DNA of 38,951 nucleotides from Geobacteraceae bacterium (GCA_025356035.1 JANXYN010000128.1:1-38951); one strand, 5' to 3'. Numbered from the stretch's first letter, positions 24,687 through 32,745 are shown. Notes: a model not told the origin generated them from the sequence alone. Program-made: numbers and translations.

Positions 24687-24714
24687 ATCCTGTAACTGGA
24701 CAGGATGTGGTAAA

Positions 24715-24891
24715 TTACTTCTTCTTCTCGACGGGGGCAGCAGCCGGTGCCGGAGCAGCGACAGGAGCCTTGACGGAAGAAACTGCAGCCTGGGCAGGAG
24801 CAACCTGCTCAGCAACTTCCTTTTTCTTGCAGCCGGCGGCGAAAGCCAGAGCAGCAACGAGGCAAAGAGCCAGAACGATCAGTTTTTTCAT
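24715..24891 (-). CDS. small Ala/Pro-rich lipoprotein (58 residues)
   Basis: A short gene. Translation begins MKKLIVLALCLVAALAFAAG and then Cys21 with the lipobox FAAGC. KKKEV and an Ala/Pro/Val-rich tail ending VEKKK follow. It has every sign of a real gene: an extended GAGGTGAT ribosome site before ATG 24891, a near-consensus promoter at 24971-24998, and a terminator at 24654-24686. It should be a lipid-anchored envelope peptide, of the size of Lpp-like or entericidin-like proteins. It has no heptad repeat as in Lpp, so the function is unknown. Confidence 0.82.
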   Translation of the reverse strand: MKKLIVLALCLVAALAFAAGCKKKEVAEQVAPAQAAVSSVKAPVAAPAPAAAPVEKKK

Positions 24892-24970
24892 GGAGATATC
24901 ACCTCTTTTCTTTTATGAATATACTGCTAGGTGCGCACAGCGCAGCTTTTTTACGACACAACAACTGGCG

Positions 24971-24998
24971 AATATACTACCTTTCGAATATTTGTCAA
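24971..24998 (-). promoter_or_regulatory. near-consensus promoter of the small lipoprotein gene
   Basis: On the minus strand TTGACA (24993-24998) and TATATT (24971-24976) are 16 bases apart, about 85 bases before the start codon at 24891. This is one of the strongest promoter matches in the window, consistent with an abundant small envelope protein. Confidence 0.7.
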
Positions 24999-25047
24999 TA
25001 TTTTTTTGCTCATTCAGCTGAAAATTTCAAAAAACCCACCGTGGCCG

Positions 25048-26475
25048 TTATAAATTGATGCAAACCATTTTGATATTGGTCATCTCTTCCATTGCGTAGC
25101 GAAGCCCCTCCCGCCCCAGGCCACTCTGCTTGTTGCCACCATAGGGCATATGATCGACACGGAAGGTGGGAACGTCGTTGATGATGACCCCCCCCACATC
25201 AAGACGTTTCACCGCCAGAAACGCCTTATTGATATCGCTGGTATAGACCCCCGCCTGTAGGCCATAGACTGAATCATTGGCCATCTCCAGCGCCTCGTCA
25301 AAGGTGTCGTAGGGGAGGACGGAAACAATCGGGGCAAAGACCTCCGAGCACATGACCTGCATCTCCCTGGTTCCCCCGGTAAGGATCGTCGGCTGCAAAC
25401 AGTTCCCCAGCACCCCGCCACCGGCGGCAACCTTTGCGCCGAGTTTTTTGGCCTCCTCCAGCCAGGAAACCGCCCGTTCCAGTTCCTTGCGCGAGATCAT
25501 CGGCCCGATATCGCACCCCTTGTCGAGCGGATCACCCACCTGCAGCCGGCCGGTCGCCGCCACGAACTTGTCGACAAATTCGTCATAACGGCCACGCTGG
25601 ACAAAGATCCGCTGCACGGAGATGCAGACCTGCCCGGAATTGGCGAAGCTACCAACGACGCAACGGCCGACCGCGGCATCCACATTGCCGTCCGCCTCAA
25701 TGATGGTTGGCGAGTTGGAACCAAGCTCCAGGGTGACCCGTTTCATGCCGCAGCGGGCCTTGATTTCCTTCCCCACCGGTGGACTGCCGGTGAAGGTGAT
25801 CATCGCCAGCCGCTCATCCTCCACCAGCTGGTTGCCGACCGTGGCGCCGCTGCCAATAACCAGATTAAGCGCGCCGGCCGGCAGCCCAGCCTCCACCATC
25901 AACTCCGCCAGCTTGATGGCAACCAGGGGGGTCTTGGTTGCAGGTTTCAGAATAACCGCATTACCCGCGGCAATGGCCGGGGCCACCTTGTGCGCCACCA
26001 GATTAAGCGGGAAATTGAACGGCGAGATTGCGCCGATGATGCCGATGGGGGTCCGCAGGTAAAACCCGAAACGGCCGGCGGAAACCGGCGAGGCATCCAT
26101 CGGCACGAGTTCGCCATGGGTCGCCTTCGCCTCCTGTGCGGCAAAACTGAACGTTTCAGCGCTTCGCTCCGCTTCTGACAGTGCATAGCGCCATGATTTG
26201 CCCGCCTCCCTGGCGATGATTCCGGCAATTTCCTCCTTATCGCGCCGAATAAACTCTGCGGTCCGTTCCAGGATCTCGGCACGTTGATAGGCCGGGGTCC
26301 CGGATATCGCCAGAAACCCCTGGCCAGCCGCGACGATCGCCCGCTCCACATCCTCCGCAGAGGCCTCCGGGACAATACCGATCACCGTATCATCATACGG
26401 GTTGACCACTTCGATCCCCTTCGCCCCGTCCCCCACCCATTCGCCGCCGATCAGCACACGGTATCGCTTTGCCAT
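25048..26475 (-). CDS. NAD(P)-dependent aldehyde dehydrogenase
   Basis: 475 residues, complete ALDH fold. The cofactor-binding segment is PFNFPLNLVAHKVAPAIAAG with KPATKTP. The FTGS loop is followed by Glu250 (LELGSNSP), and the catalytic thiol is Cys284 (SGQVCISVQRIF). The C-terminal motif is PYGGNKQSGLGREG. The GSNSP/CISVQ pattern resembles lactaldehyde, phosphonoacetaldehyde and non-phosphorylating glyceraldehyde-3-phosphate dehydrogenases more than betaine or succinic semialdehyde enzymes. The substrate is not determinable. The start ATG at 26475 has a GGGGAGG site. It is divergent from the AMMECR1 gene and otherwise isolated. Confidence 0.9.
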   Translation of the reverse strand: MAKRYRVLIGGEWVGDGAKGIEVVNPYDDTVIGIVPEASAEDVERAIVAAGQGFLAISGTPAYQRAEILERTAEFIRRDKEEIAGIIAREAGKSWRYALSEAERSAETFSFAAQEAKATHGELVPMDASPVSAGRFGFYLRTPIGIIGAISPFNFPLNLVAHKVAPAIAAGNAVILKPATKTPLVAIKLAELMVEAGLPAGALNLVIGSGATVGNQLVEDERLAMITFTGSPPVGKEIKARCGMKRVTLELGSNSPTIIEADGNVDAAVGRCVVGSFANSGQVCISVQRIFVQRGRYDEFVDKFVAATGRLQVGDPLDKGCDIGPMISRKELERAVSWLEEAKKLGAKVAAGGGVLGNCLQPTILTGGTREMQVMCSEVFAPIVSVLPYDTFDEALEMANDSVYGLQAGVYTSDINKAFLAVKRLDVGGVIINDVPTFRVDHMPYGGNKQSGLGREGLRYAMEEMTNIKMVCINL

Positions 26476-26577
26476 GACACCTCCCCCTCCCCTAAGACGC
26501 TTTAATCTTGTACACAGCCTCTAAAATATAGTACATTGAAAATGGATAATCAACCGTTACCCGATGAGGAGAAGCGT

Positions 26578-27126
26578 GTGTCCAACCTCTTGTCAGACAA
26601 GGAACAAAAACTCCTGCTGGAAATTGCGCGGGAAAGCATCACCAGCTTCATCACCGACGGGCAGACACCGGAGCGCAAGGTCGCGACGAAAAAGCTGCTC
26701 GCGCCGCAGGGGTGTTTCGTCACCATCAGAAATAACGGCGAACTGCGCGGCTGCATCGGCATTTTTGTCGCGGAGCGGCCGCTTTTCCAAATGATTCAGG
26801 AGATGGCCGTCTCGGCAGCCACCAGAGATCCCCGCTTTTATCCGATGAAACAAGTGGACCTCAACAGCTTCAAGGTGGAGATTTCGGTCCTCTCCCCCCT
26901 GAAAATGATCGAGCGAACCGAGGAAATCAAGGTCGGCATGCACGGCTTGTACCTGGAAAAACGCGCCATGCGTGGGGTACTCCTGCCCCAGGTTGCCGTC
27001 GAAAACCGCTGGGACCGGGAAACCTTTCTCTGCCAGACCTGCCTGAAGGCAGGGCTCCGACACGATGAATGGCGGGAAGGGGCCATCATCTATACTTTCA
27101 AAGCCCAGGTGTTTGGCGAGGCCTGA
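26578..27126 (+). CDS. amrA: AMMECR1-domain protein (AmmeMemoRadiSam system protein A)
   Basis: About 182 residues, a single AMMECR1 domain. Signature stretches are GCFVTIRNNGELRGCIG, AVSAATRDPRFYPM, VEISVLSPL, RGVLLPQVAVEN, and the Cys-containing CQTCLKAGL. The bacterial protein is usually encoded with a MEMO-type dioxygenase and a radical-SAM enzyme; neither is in this window, so here it stands alone. The activity of the family is unsettled. The ORF is open from 26536, but an ATG at 26542 has no ribosome site. GTG 26578 sits exactly six bases after GAGGAG and is the better start. Confidence 0.88.
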   Translation: MSNLLSDKEQKLLLEIARESITSFITDGQTPERKVATKKLLAPQGCFVTIRNNGELRGCIGIFVAERPLFQMIQEMAVSAATRDPRFYPMKQVDLNSFKVEISVLSPLKMIERTEEIKVGMHGLYLEKRAMRGVLLPQVAVENRWDRETFLCQTCLKAGLRHDEWREGAIIYTFKAQVFGEA

Positions 27127-27178
27127 GAGGCTCGCTCTGATAACGGCAAGTGAATTCTGACGGGACGATTGCCCATAG

Positions 27179-27216
27179 AAAAAGGGGGAGATGCCGCAAC
27201 ATCTCCCCCTTTTTAT
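27179..27216. terminator. bidirectional terminator
   Basis: AAAAAGGGGGAGATG pairs perfectly with CATCTCCCCCTTTTT around a six-base loop. It serves the convergent ends of the AMMECR1 gene (27126) and the citrate synthase gene (27250). Confidence 0.92.
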
Positions 27217-27249
27217 TTTACTGCAGGGGCAACGACGCCCCCTTACCAA

Positions 27250-28575
27250 CTAGGAAAGCTTCCGGCCACCTTCGGCAGCCCACTTCTCCAACATGTCGGT
27301 AGTCACGGACTTGGGACGCTCGATGGCGTAACCGAGACCACGATCCCAGGTGATGTTGGCCATACAGCCGAGGGCACGGCCAACGCCGAACAGGACGGTG
27401 TAGAAGTCCCACTCCTTGACGCCGTAGTACCACTGGATGACGCCCGACTGTGCATCGACGTTCGGCCAAGGGTTCTTGGTCTTGCCGTGCTCGGTGAGGA
27501 CGCCCGGGGCGGTTTCGAAGATCATGGCGACCAGCTTGAACAGCGGATCATCTTTGAGGCCCGGGGTGGTGAGGCAGAACTCGCGCTGCGCCATGTAACG
27601 GGGGTCGGTCTTGCGCAGTACCGCGTGGCCGTAGCCAGGAACAACCTGACCGGCGTTGAGGGTATCCCAGAGTGCCTTGGTCACGTTCTCCTTGGTCGGT
27701 GCAGCGCCGTTCAACTTCTTCTGGAACTCCATGATCCAGCCGAGCACTTCCTGGTTGGCCAAGCCATGGAGCGGGCCAGCCAGGCCGTTCAGGCCTGCGG
27801 AGTAGGCATAATAAGGGTCAGACAGGGCGGAGTGCACCAGGTGAGTGGTGTGGGCCGAAACGTTGCCGGACTCGTGGTCGGAGTGAAGGATGAAGTACAT
27901 CCGGGCCACATCCTTGTACTGCTCGCTCTGGCCGATCATGTGGGCAAAGTTGGCGCCCATGTCGAGCTTCGGATCGATGGCGATCTGCTTGTCACCCCTG
28001 TACTTAAGGTTGTAGATGAAGGCGGCGATGATCGGGATCCGGGCGACGATGTCGTAGGCATCTTCATAGACGTATTCCCAGGCGGTCATTTTGTTGAACT
28101 TGCCCGAGTTGTAGAAGCCGGCAAACTTGGAATCCTTCTGCAGGGCCAGGATACCAACCGAGAGCATTACCATCGGGTGACTGTCCCTGGGGAGGGCACG
28201 GATGGCGTCAAACACGTAGGACGGAACACCCTGACGGGTCTTCCACTCTTTCACCACCTCATCAACCTGGGGCTGGGTCGGGACATCGCCGGTGAGCAGG
28301 AAGAACCAGAAAGACTCGACGGTCGGATAGGTAGAACCTGCCGCCTTGGGGAGTGCCGCAAACGTCTCGGGGATAGTCTTGCCGCGGAAGCGGATCCCTT
28401 CCTGGGGGTCGAGATAGGAGATGTCGGTGACGAGACTGCGGATGTCACGAGCACCGCCGATACACTGGTCGATGGATACCTGGTCAATGATGATCTTGCC
28501 CATCTCCTTGGTAAGCTTGGTGATGCGGGGACGGTGTGCCTCAATCTTCTGCTTCAGCGTTTCCTTAAGTGACAT
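27250..28575 (-). CDS. gltA: citrate synthase, eukaryote-like type
   Basis: 441 residues. The sequence follows mitochondrial rather than ordinary bacterial citrate synthase: LHSDHESGNVSAHTTHLVHS, GLNGLAGPLHGLANQEVL and GYGHAVLRKTDPR. By comparison with the pig enzyme the catalytic residues are His270, His317 and Asp374 (NVDAQSG). It condenses acetyl-CoA and oxaloacetate, the entry step of acetate oxidation in Geobacter. Geobacteraceae are known to carry this type (published work on the G. sulfurreducens enzyme). The ATG at 28575 is preceded by AAGGAG. A leader of over 200 bases with promoter and operator-like sites lies upstream. Confidence 0.96.
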   Translation of the reverse strand: MSLKETLKQKIEAHRPRITKLTKEMGKIIIDQVSIDQCIGGARDIRSLVTDISYLDPQEGIRFRGKTIPETFAALPKAAGSTYPTVESFWFFLLTGDVPTQPQVDEVVKEWKTRQGVPSYVFDAIRALPRDSHPMVMLSVGILALQKDSKFAGFYNSGKFNKMTAWEYVYEDAYDIVARIPIIAAFIYNLKYRGDKQIAIDPKLDMGANFAHMIGQSEQYKDVARMYFILHSDHESGNVSAHTTHLVHSALSDPYYAYSAGLNGLAGPLHGLANQEVLGWIMEFQKKLNGAAPTKENVTKALWDTLNAGQVVPGYGHAVLRKTDPRYMAQREFCLTTPGLKDDPLFKLVAMIFETAPGVLTEHGKTKNPWPNVDAQSGVIQWYYGVKEWDFYTVLFGVGRALGCMANITWDRGLGYAIERPKSVTTDMLEKWAAEGGRKLS

Positions 28576-28896
28576 GGTGGTTGCTCTCCTTTTGTCTGTT
28601 GGGGTGGTCGATAAAATTAAATAAGTACATACAAAGAGACCTTGCTAGCCCCTCCTTTCCCGTGCTGATTGTTTAATAAACCGCCAATCCAGAAAGATTC
28701 GCAACAATCCAGTCAGTTTATGAAAATAGAACGTGCCCGGGCCATACAGCAGCCAAAAAACCGTTCAGCAAAGAGCAGAGGAGGGTCAGCAATTTTCAGC
28801 GAGGAGAAAATTATTTTTTAGTATACTGTATACAAAAATCTGGTCACTTATACCATTGCGGCATATTTAATTCAACAGAAATTTTTCGGGGATTTA
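28576..28896 (-). promoter_or_regulatory. citrate synthase upstream region
   Basis: A gene-free stretch of 321 bases. On the minus strand the likely -10 TATACT (28820-28825) has a weak -35 GTGACC (28842-28847) at 16 bases. This -10 is covered by the palindrome GTATAC-T-GTATAC (28821-28833), which is flanked by T5 and A5 runs. TTGTAT (28830-28835) with TAATTT (28808-28813), also 16 apart, is an alternative promoter. Two copies of CAATCCAG lie at 28685-28692 and 28705-28712, two helical turns apart. The predicted leader is about 235 bases. I see no riboswitch fold I recognise. Confidence 0.5.
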
Positions 28897-30087
28897 CTAG
28901 ATAATCACCAGTTCCTGGTCGGAGAAGGTGAGCTGTTTCAGGCCGCTCTCGGTAAGATAGTAAGTGTTTTCGATACCAACCGCCCCTTCCCCGGGGAAGA
29001 CCAGCTTCGGTTCGAAGGCAAACACCATCCCCGGTTCGAGACGGCTATCCATGAAGCCCCTGGCCAAAAAAGGATACTCGTCGATCTCGATGCCGATACC
29101 GTGGCCAATGAAGGAAACCTGTGCCCCCTTAAACCCCATGAAATGGTCGGCATAGCCCATCTGCACCGCCAGCTCCAGACATTCTGCGTAGATCACGGCC
29201 CAGGGAGGCCTGGTTTCGGCAAGGGCGATCATCCGCTCCTGGACCCGCAGCATGTCATCGTAACCTTTTTTAAATTTATCAGATAATTCGCCGATGGCAA
29301 ACATGCGGGTCTGATCCACCATATATCCGTCAAAACAGCCGGCAAAATCGACGATAATCGGCTCGTTTCTGCCGATCGGCTTGTAGCTGGCGCCCTGGCC
29401 GAAGGCTGGGGTGAGACCCAGACCGCCAAGCGGCGTATCCACATAAGCAGGCACCGCCGTGTCTGCCCCGGAGAAGATATGGGCATAGAACAGCTCGGCA
29501 TTGAAAGCGCGCATCCGCAATAGCCCCTGATGTCCGTTTCTCCGGGCGGTCATTTCCAGCTCTGCAGCCAGTTCCAGGTCGGTCATTCCTTCGCGAATGA
29601 TCTCCCGCGCCCGGCGATAGACCTTGTCTACCTGCTGGGCGGCATCCTGGAGGATATGGATCTCATAATGGCTTTTGTTCATCCGCACCGAACGAATCAG
29701 CGGGGTGGCGTCGCTGAAGGTGGCATTGGGGAAGGTTTGCCGGTAACGTTCGAAGAAATTGACCGGTAGCACATCCAGCTCCAGGCCAATCCGTTTCGGC
29801 TCCGGATAGCCGTACCCGGCAAGGATACCGGGGATTTCTTTCATGGAGGAAAACGGCAGCAGCTCCTTCAGCCCCGATTCCATCCGCGCCCGACCCAGCT
29901 CCTTGCGCACCATATAGAGAGGTTGCCCTTGGGCAGGGACATAAAGGTTGCCAGACTGAATGGTGCCGGTAAAGTAGAAGAGATCGGCGTTCTGCAGAAT
30001 GATAACCGCGTCGAGTCCGGCGCTGGCCATCCGGGTCTGGAGCTGCTTGCAGCGATATTCGAGTTCGACTGCCGGGGTGATCCGCAT
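28897..30087 (-). CDS. M24-family metallopeptidase (Xaa-Pro aminopeptidase-like)
   Basis: 396 residues. An N-terminal creatinase-like domain (about 1-140) is followed by a pita-bread M24 catalytic domain. All five metal ligands are present: Asp247 (IIVDFAG), Asp258 (VDQTR), His329 (GHGIGIE), Glu359 (FEPK) and Glu373 (GIENTY). It is probably a cytoplasmic aminopeptidase for X-Pro peptides, although some family members are creatinases or prolidases. The ATG at 30087 has GGAGGAG. Downstream is the citrate synthase regulatory region; upstream, a heptad-repeat dyad separates it from the acyl-CoA synthetase gene, in the same direction. Confidence 0.92.
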   Translation of the reverse strand: MRITPAVELEYRCKQLQTRMASAGLDAVIILQNADLFYFTGTIQSGNLYVPAQGQPLYMVRKELGRARMESGLKELLPFSSMKEIPGILAGYGYPEPKRIGLELDVLPVNFFERYRQTFPNATFSDATPLIRSVRMNKSHYEIHILQDAAQQVDKVYRRAREIIREGMTDLELAAELEMTARRNGHQGLLRMRAFNAELFYAHIFSGADTAVPAYVDTPLGGLGLTPAFGQGASYKPIGRNEPIIVDFAGCFDGYMVDQTRMFAIGELSDKFKKGYDDMLRVQERMIALAETRPPWAVIYAECLELAVQMGYADHFMGFKGAQVSFIGHGIGIEIDEYPFLARGFMDSRLEPGMVFAFEPKLVFPGEGAVGIENTYYLTESGLKQLTFSDQELVII

Positions 30088-30106
30088 GGGGGCTCCTCCT
30101 CAAAAT

Positions 30107-30174
30107 CAGGCTGAAGGCTGAAGGCTAAAAGCAGTTTTGCACGTTTCTCTCTTCAGCCTTCAGTCTTCAACCTG
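30107..30174. repeat. inverted repeat made of heptanucleotide units
   Basis: Left arm 30107-30126 contains GGCTGAA twice in tandem. Right arm 30152-30174 reads TTCAGCC, TTCAGTC, TTCAACC. The two arms are inverted copies with about 25 bases between. The right arm covers the stop codon (30160-30162) of the acyl-CoA synthetase gene. It can form a long hairpin in the mRNA and may serve as a weak terminator or 3'-end stabiliser. Confidence 0.7.
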
Positions 30175-31827
30175 CTTTATGCCCGGCTCCTCCAGCTGCA
30201 GCTCGCGGATCGCCATATCCCGCAGCTTGAATTTCTGAATCTTGCCGGATGCCGTCATCGGGTAAGAGTCGACGAACTTCACATATTTGGGCATCTTGTA
30301 GTTGGCAATCTTGCCGCGACAGAAATCCTTGACCTCATCCTCGGTCATCGTCTCACCCTTCTTGAGGATGACCGCAGCCATGACCTGTTCGCCATATTTG
30401 CGGTCAGGAACGCCGTAGATCTGCACATCGGAGATCTTCGGATGGGTGTAGAGGAACTCCTCGATCTCGCGTGGATAGATGTTCTCGCCGCCACGGATAA
30501 TCATATTCTTGATCCGGCCGGTGATCTTGCAGTAGCCGTTTTCATCCATGATGGCCAGGTCGCCGGTGTGAAGCCAATTTTCTCCATCTATGACCCTTGC
30601 CGTCTCTTCCGGCATCTTGTAGTAACCCTTCATGACGAGGTAGCCACGGGTGCAGAGTTCTCCCTGCTTGCCGGGGGGGAGCGTTGCCCCGGTCTCGATA
30701 TCTACGATCTTTACCTCCACATCGGGGAGAGCCTTGCCAACCGTGGCAACCCGAAGCTCAATGGGATCGTCGGTCCTGGTCTGGGTAATGACCGGCGAAG
30801 ACTCGGTCTGACCGTAGGCGATGGTAATCTCTGAGGCGTGCATATCGCGGATCACCCGTTTCATCACCTCGATGGGGCAGTTGGAGCCGGCCATGATGCC
30901 TGAGCGAAGCGAGGTCAGATCGAACTTCGAGAATTCGGGGTGCTCCAGCTCGGCGATGAACATGGTCGGAACTCCGTGCACCGCGGTACAGCGCTCCTTC
31001 TCGATGGCCTTAAGCACCTTGAGCGGATCGAAGATCTCCACCGGTACCATGGTGGCACCGTGAGTGACGCAGGCCATGACCGCCAGCACACAGCCGAAGC
31101 AATGGAAAAATGGAACAGGGATGCAGAGTCGATCCTGATCGGTGAAGCGCATGCATTCCCCGATATTGAAACCATTATTGACCAGGTTGTGATGGGTAAG
31201 CATCACCCCCTTGGGGAAGCCGGTGGTGCCAGAGGTATATTGCATATTGATGACTTCTTGCGGAGTAAGGGTCTTTTCCACCGCCGCCAACTCGGTGTCA
31301 GCAACCTCGGTGCCCAGCTCCATCAGTCGACTGAAGTTGATCATCCCCGCCGGGGTCGCTTCCCCGATGAATACTACGTTTTTCAGGAACGGAAGCTTGT
31401 CGCTCGCAAGTCCCCCCGGGCGGGCGGATTTTAGCTCCGGCACCACTTCGCAGAGGGTCTCCACGTAATCGGTGTCTTTAAAATCCTTGACCAGGAAGAG
31501 AGTGCTGGTATCCGACTGCTTGAGGATGTACTCCAGTTCCGCACTCTTATAACTGGTGTTTACCGTCACCAGCACCGCTCCGATCTTGGCCGTGGCAAAC
31601 TGCAGAATCACCCACTCCGGCACGTTGTAGGCCCAGATGGAGACATTATCGCCCTTCTTGACCCCGAGTTTCAGGAGTCCTTTCGCCACCTGACGGCAGA
31701 CCTCGTTAAACTCCCGGTAAGTATAGCGAAGCCCACGCTCCACATAGACCAACGCCTCGTTATCCGGATAGCGGCCGGCGATGTTATCCAGAAGCCCTCC
31801 AACGGTAACATCAAGCTGCCTTGCCAT
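30160..31827 (-). CDS. AMP-forming acyl-CoA synthetase
   Basis: 555 residues, ANL superfamily. The P-loop is [18 protein letters not shown] (about 201-218). Further motifs are [24 protein letters not shown] with [21 protein letters not shown], and the C-terminal catalytic Lys region [12 protein letters not shown]. It resembles medium- and long-chain fatty acyl-CoA ligases (FadK/ACSF2 type). It activates a carboxylic acid with ATP and CoA; chain length cannot be read from sequence. The ATG at 31827 has GGAGGGTGAT. An operator-like dyad (31874-31902) lies 50-75 bases upstream. The stop codon falls in a heptanucleotide tract. Confidence 0.93.
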   Translation of the reverse strand: MARQLDVTVGGLLDNIAGRYPDNEALVYVERGLRYTYREFNEVCRQVAKGLLKLGVKKGDNVSIWAYNVPEWVILQFATAKIGAVLVTVNTSYKSAELEYILKQSDTSTLFLVKDFKDTDYVETLCEVVPELKSARPGGLASDKLPFLKNVVFIGEATPAGMINFSRLMELGTEVADTELAAVEKTLTPQEVINMQYTSGTTGFPKGVMLTHHNLVNNGFNIGECMRFTDQDRLCIPVPFFHCFGCVLAVMACVTHGATMVPVEIFDPLKVLKAIEKERCTAVHGVPTMFIAELEHPEFSKFDLTSLRSGIMAGSNCPIEVMKRVIRDMHASEITIAYGQTESSPVITQTRTDDPIELRVATVGKALPDVEVKIVDIETGATLPPGKQGELCTRGYLVMKGYYKMPEETARVIDGENWLHTGDLAIMDENGYCKITGRIKNMIIRGGENIYPREIEEFLYTHPKISDVQIYGVPDRKYGEQVMAAVILKKGETMTEDEVKDFCRGKIANYKMPKYVKFVDSYPMTASGKIQKFKLRDMAIRELQLEEPGIKQVED

Positions 31828-31873
31828 AGATCACCCTCCGTAGCACGATATATACAAAAATACTCAAGTTAAC

Positions 31874-31902
31874 ATACTGATTTAAAAGGAGTTTATCAGT
31901 AT
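31874..31902. promoter_or_regulatory. operator-like dyad before the acyl-CoA synthetase gene
   Basis: ATACTGAT (31874-31881) and its exact complement ATCAGTAT (31895-31902) are 21 bases apart centre to centre, two helical turns, which suits a dimeric repressor. A possible -35 TTGACT lies further upstream on the minus strand, but no good -10 is at standard spacing. Confidence 0.5.
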
Positions 31903-32153
31903 CACAGGAGCAGTCACAAGTCAAGATTTTTAAAACGAGGTATTATTTATCTCGAATATATTTGCGTGGTGGGGCACTCCGTAGCGAAATAATCCTTGAC
32001 AGAGTCGTTCCGTTTGCATTCCGCTCAGTTAGCGCAATTATCTGTTTTTGTTAGGTATTTCGACTGTTTGCCGCGTCAAATTCCTATGCCCTTTTTCTGG
32101 GCAATTGGCTAATTACCGTTTCGTTTACTACCCTTTTACCGACCATGGCAGTT

Positions 32154-32188
32154 TTATCCACAAGACTATCCACAGATTTTGTGGAATA
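32154..32188. promoter_or_regulatory. cluster of DnaA-box-like sequences
   Basis: TTATCCACA (32154-32162) is a perfect DnaA box. CTATCCACA (32166-32174) differs at one base. TGTGGAATA (32180-32188) on the other strand is a weaker match. Three sites in 35 bases are unlikely by chance, but no dnaA, dnaN or replication gene is nearby. Confidence 0.5.
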
Positions 32189-32359
32189 CCACCAACTGCA
32201 CGTTTCACGGGTTATTAGCAGGGACTTATACTGTACACCCTGCAACATAGCCAGCAGCGGCAGCAGCGGCAATTATCCCCCGGAGATAACGCCAACCTGA
32301 AAAGATGTTTACGTAATAAAGTCGGTCCCGCCAGCCCGCGCCATTTGCCAAGAGTTCAT

Positions 32360-32389
32360 TTGACAAGCGGCCAGCCGCCGGTGTATTAA
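32360..32389 (+). promoter_or_regulatory. promoter of the small secreted protein gene
   Basis: A perfect TTGACA (32360-32365) and TATTAA (32384-32389) are spaced by 18 bases, about 40 bases before the start codon. Confidence 0.55.
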
Positions 32390-32429
32390 TTGTGTCAATC
32401 TGGTTGAACTGAATACAAGGAGAGATACG

Positions 32430-32669
32430 ATGCGTATGATCATGATCGTGGCTACATTGGCAGCGTTTGTTGTCGGCGCTGCAACAGCATTTGCAGGAAC
32501 CGATGTGAACCTCAATATCGGCATCAATGCCGGCAAGCACGCCCCAGCGCCTCCGACACCTGCTGTGGTAGTGGTGAAGCCCGCGCCGCTGATAGTCAAG
32601 AAGGACAATGGCAAACACCTTGGACACTACAAGGAAAAGGGGAAAAAGCATAAGAAGCATGAAGATTAA
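32430..32669 (+). CDS. small secreted Lys/His-rich protein of unknown function
   Basis: 79 residues. The signal peptide (MRMIMIVATLAAFVVGAATAFA) is probably cleaved after Ala22. The mature protein is about 57 residues: a short beta-like segment (TDVNLNIGINAG), a Pro/Val-rich middle, and a basic tail (GKHLGHYKEKGKKHKKHED) rich in Lys and His. The tail could bind metal, nucleic acid or an acidic surface; this is speculation. Expression signals are good: promoter at 32360-32389, AAGGAG before the ATG, and a perfect hairpin terminator downstream. No family recognised. Confidence 0.8.
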   Translation: MRMIMIVATLAAFVVGAATAFAGTDVNLNIGINAGKHAPAPPTPAVVVVKPAPLIVKKDNGKHLGHYKEKGKKHKKHED

Positions 32670-32691
32670 CCGACAAAACCGGTACGATCCC

Positions 32692-32730
32692 CAATACAAA
32701 AGGCCTGCGTCATGCAGGCCTTTTGTATTG
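32692..32730. terminator. bidirectional terminator with 17-base perfect stem
   Basis: CAATACAAAAGGCCTGC (32692-32708) pairs with GCAGGCCTTTTGTATTG (32714-32730) over a five-base loop. It lies between the small secreted protein gene and the convergent cupin gene. Confidence 0.9.
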
Positions 32731-32745
32731 AATTTCCATTCTCTG

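Larger units (their letters stand above)
31828..32429. other. gene-free region with regulatory and DnaA-box-like sites
   Basis: About 600 bases with no ORF I can support. From left to right: the ribosome site and leader of the acyl-CoA synthetase gene; the dyad ATACTGAT/ATCAGTAT (31874-31902); an AT-rich stretch (31910-31960); a stretch without recognisable features (31970-32150); a cluster of DnaA-box-like 9-mers (32154-32188); and the promoter of the small secreted protein (32360-32389). I saw no tRNA-like or transposon-end sequence. Confidence 0.6.

Noticed and set aside
27169-28572. 467-codon open frame on the plus strand
   Set aside because: It lies exactly antisense to citrate synthase, has no family features and no ribosome site. 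It is a shadow of GC-rich codon use.
32154-32188. DnaA-box cluster as the chromosome origin
   Set aside because: No dnaA, dnaN, gyrB or other origin-flanking gene is present, and only three boxes are seen. Kept only as a DnaA-binding candidate.
32084-32272. Short minus-strand frame (62 codons) over the DnaA boxes
   Set aside because: No ribosome site, promoter or recognisable sequence. Treated as non-coding.
32226-32699. 157-codon minus-strand frame in and beyond the gene-free region
   Set aside because: It has odd composition, overlaps the better-supported small secreted protein gene, and has no ribosome site.
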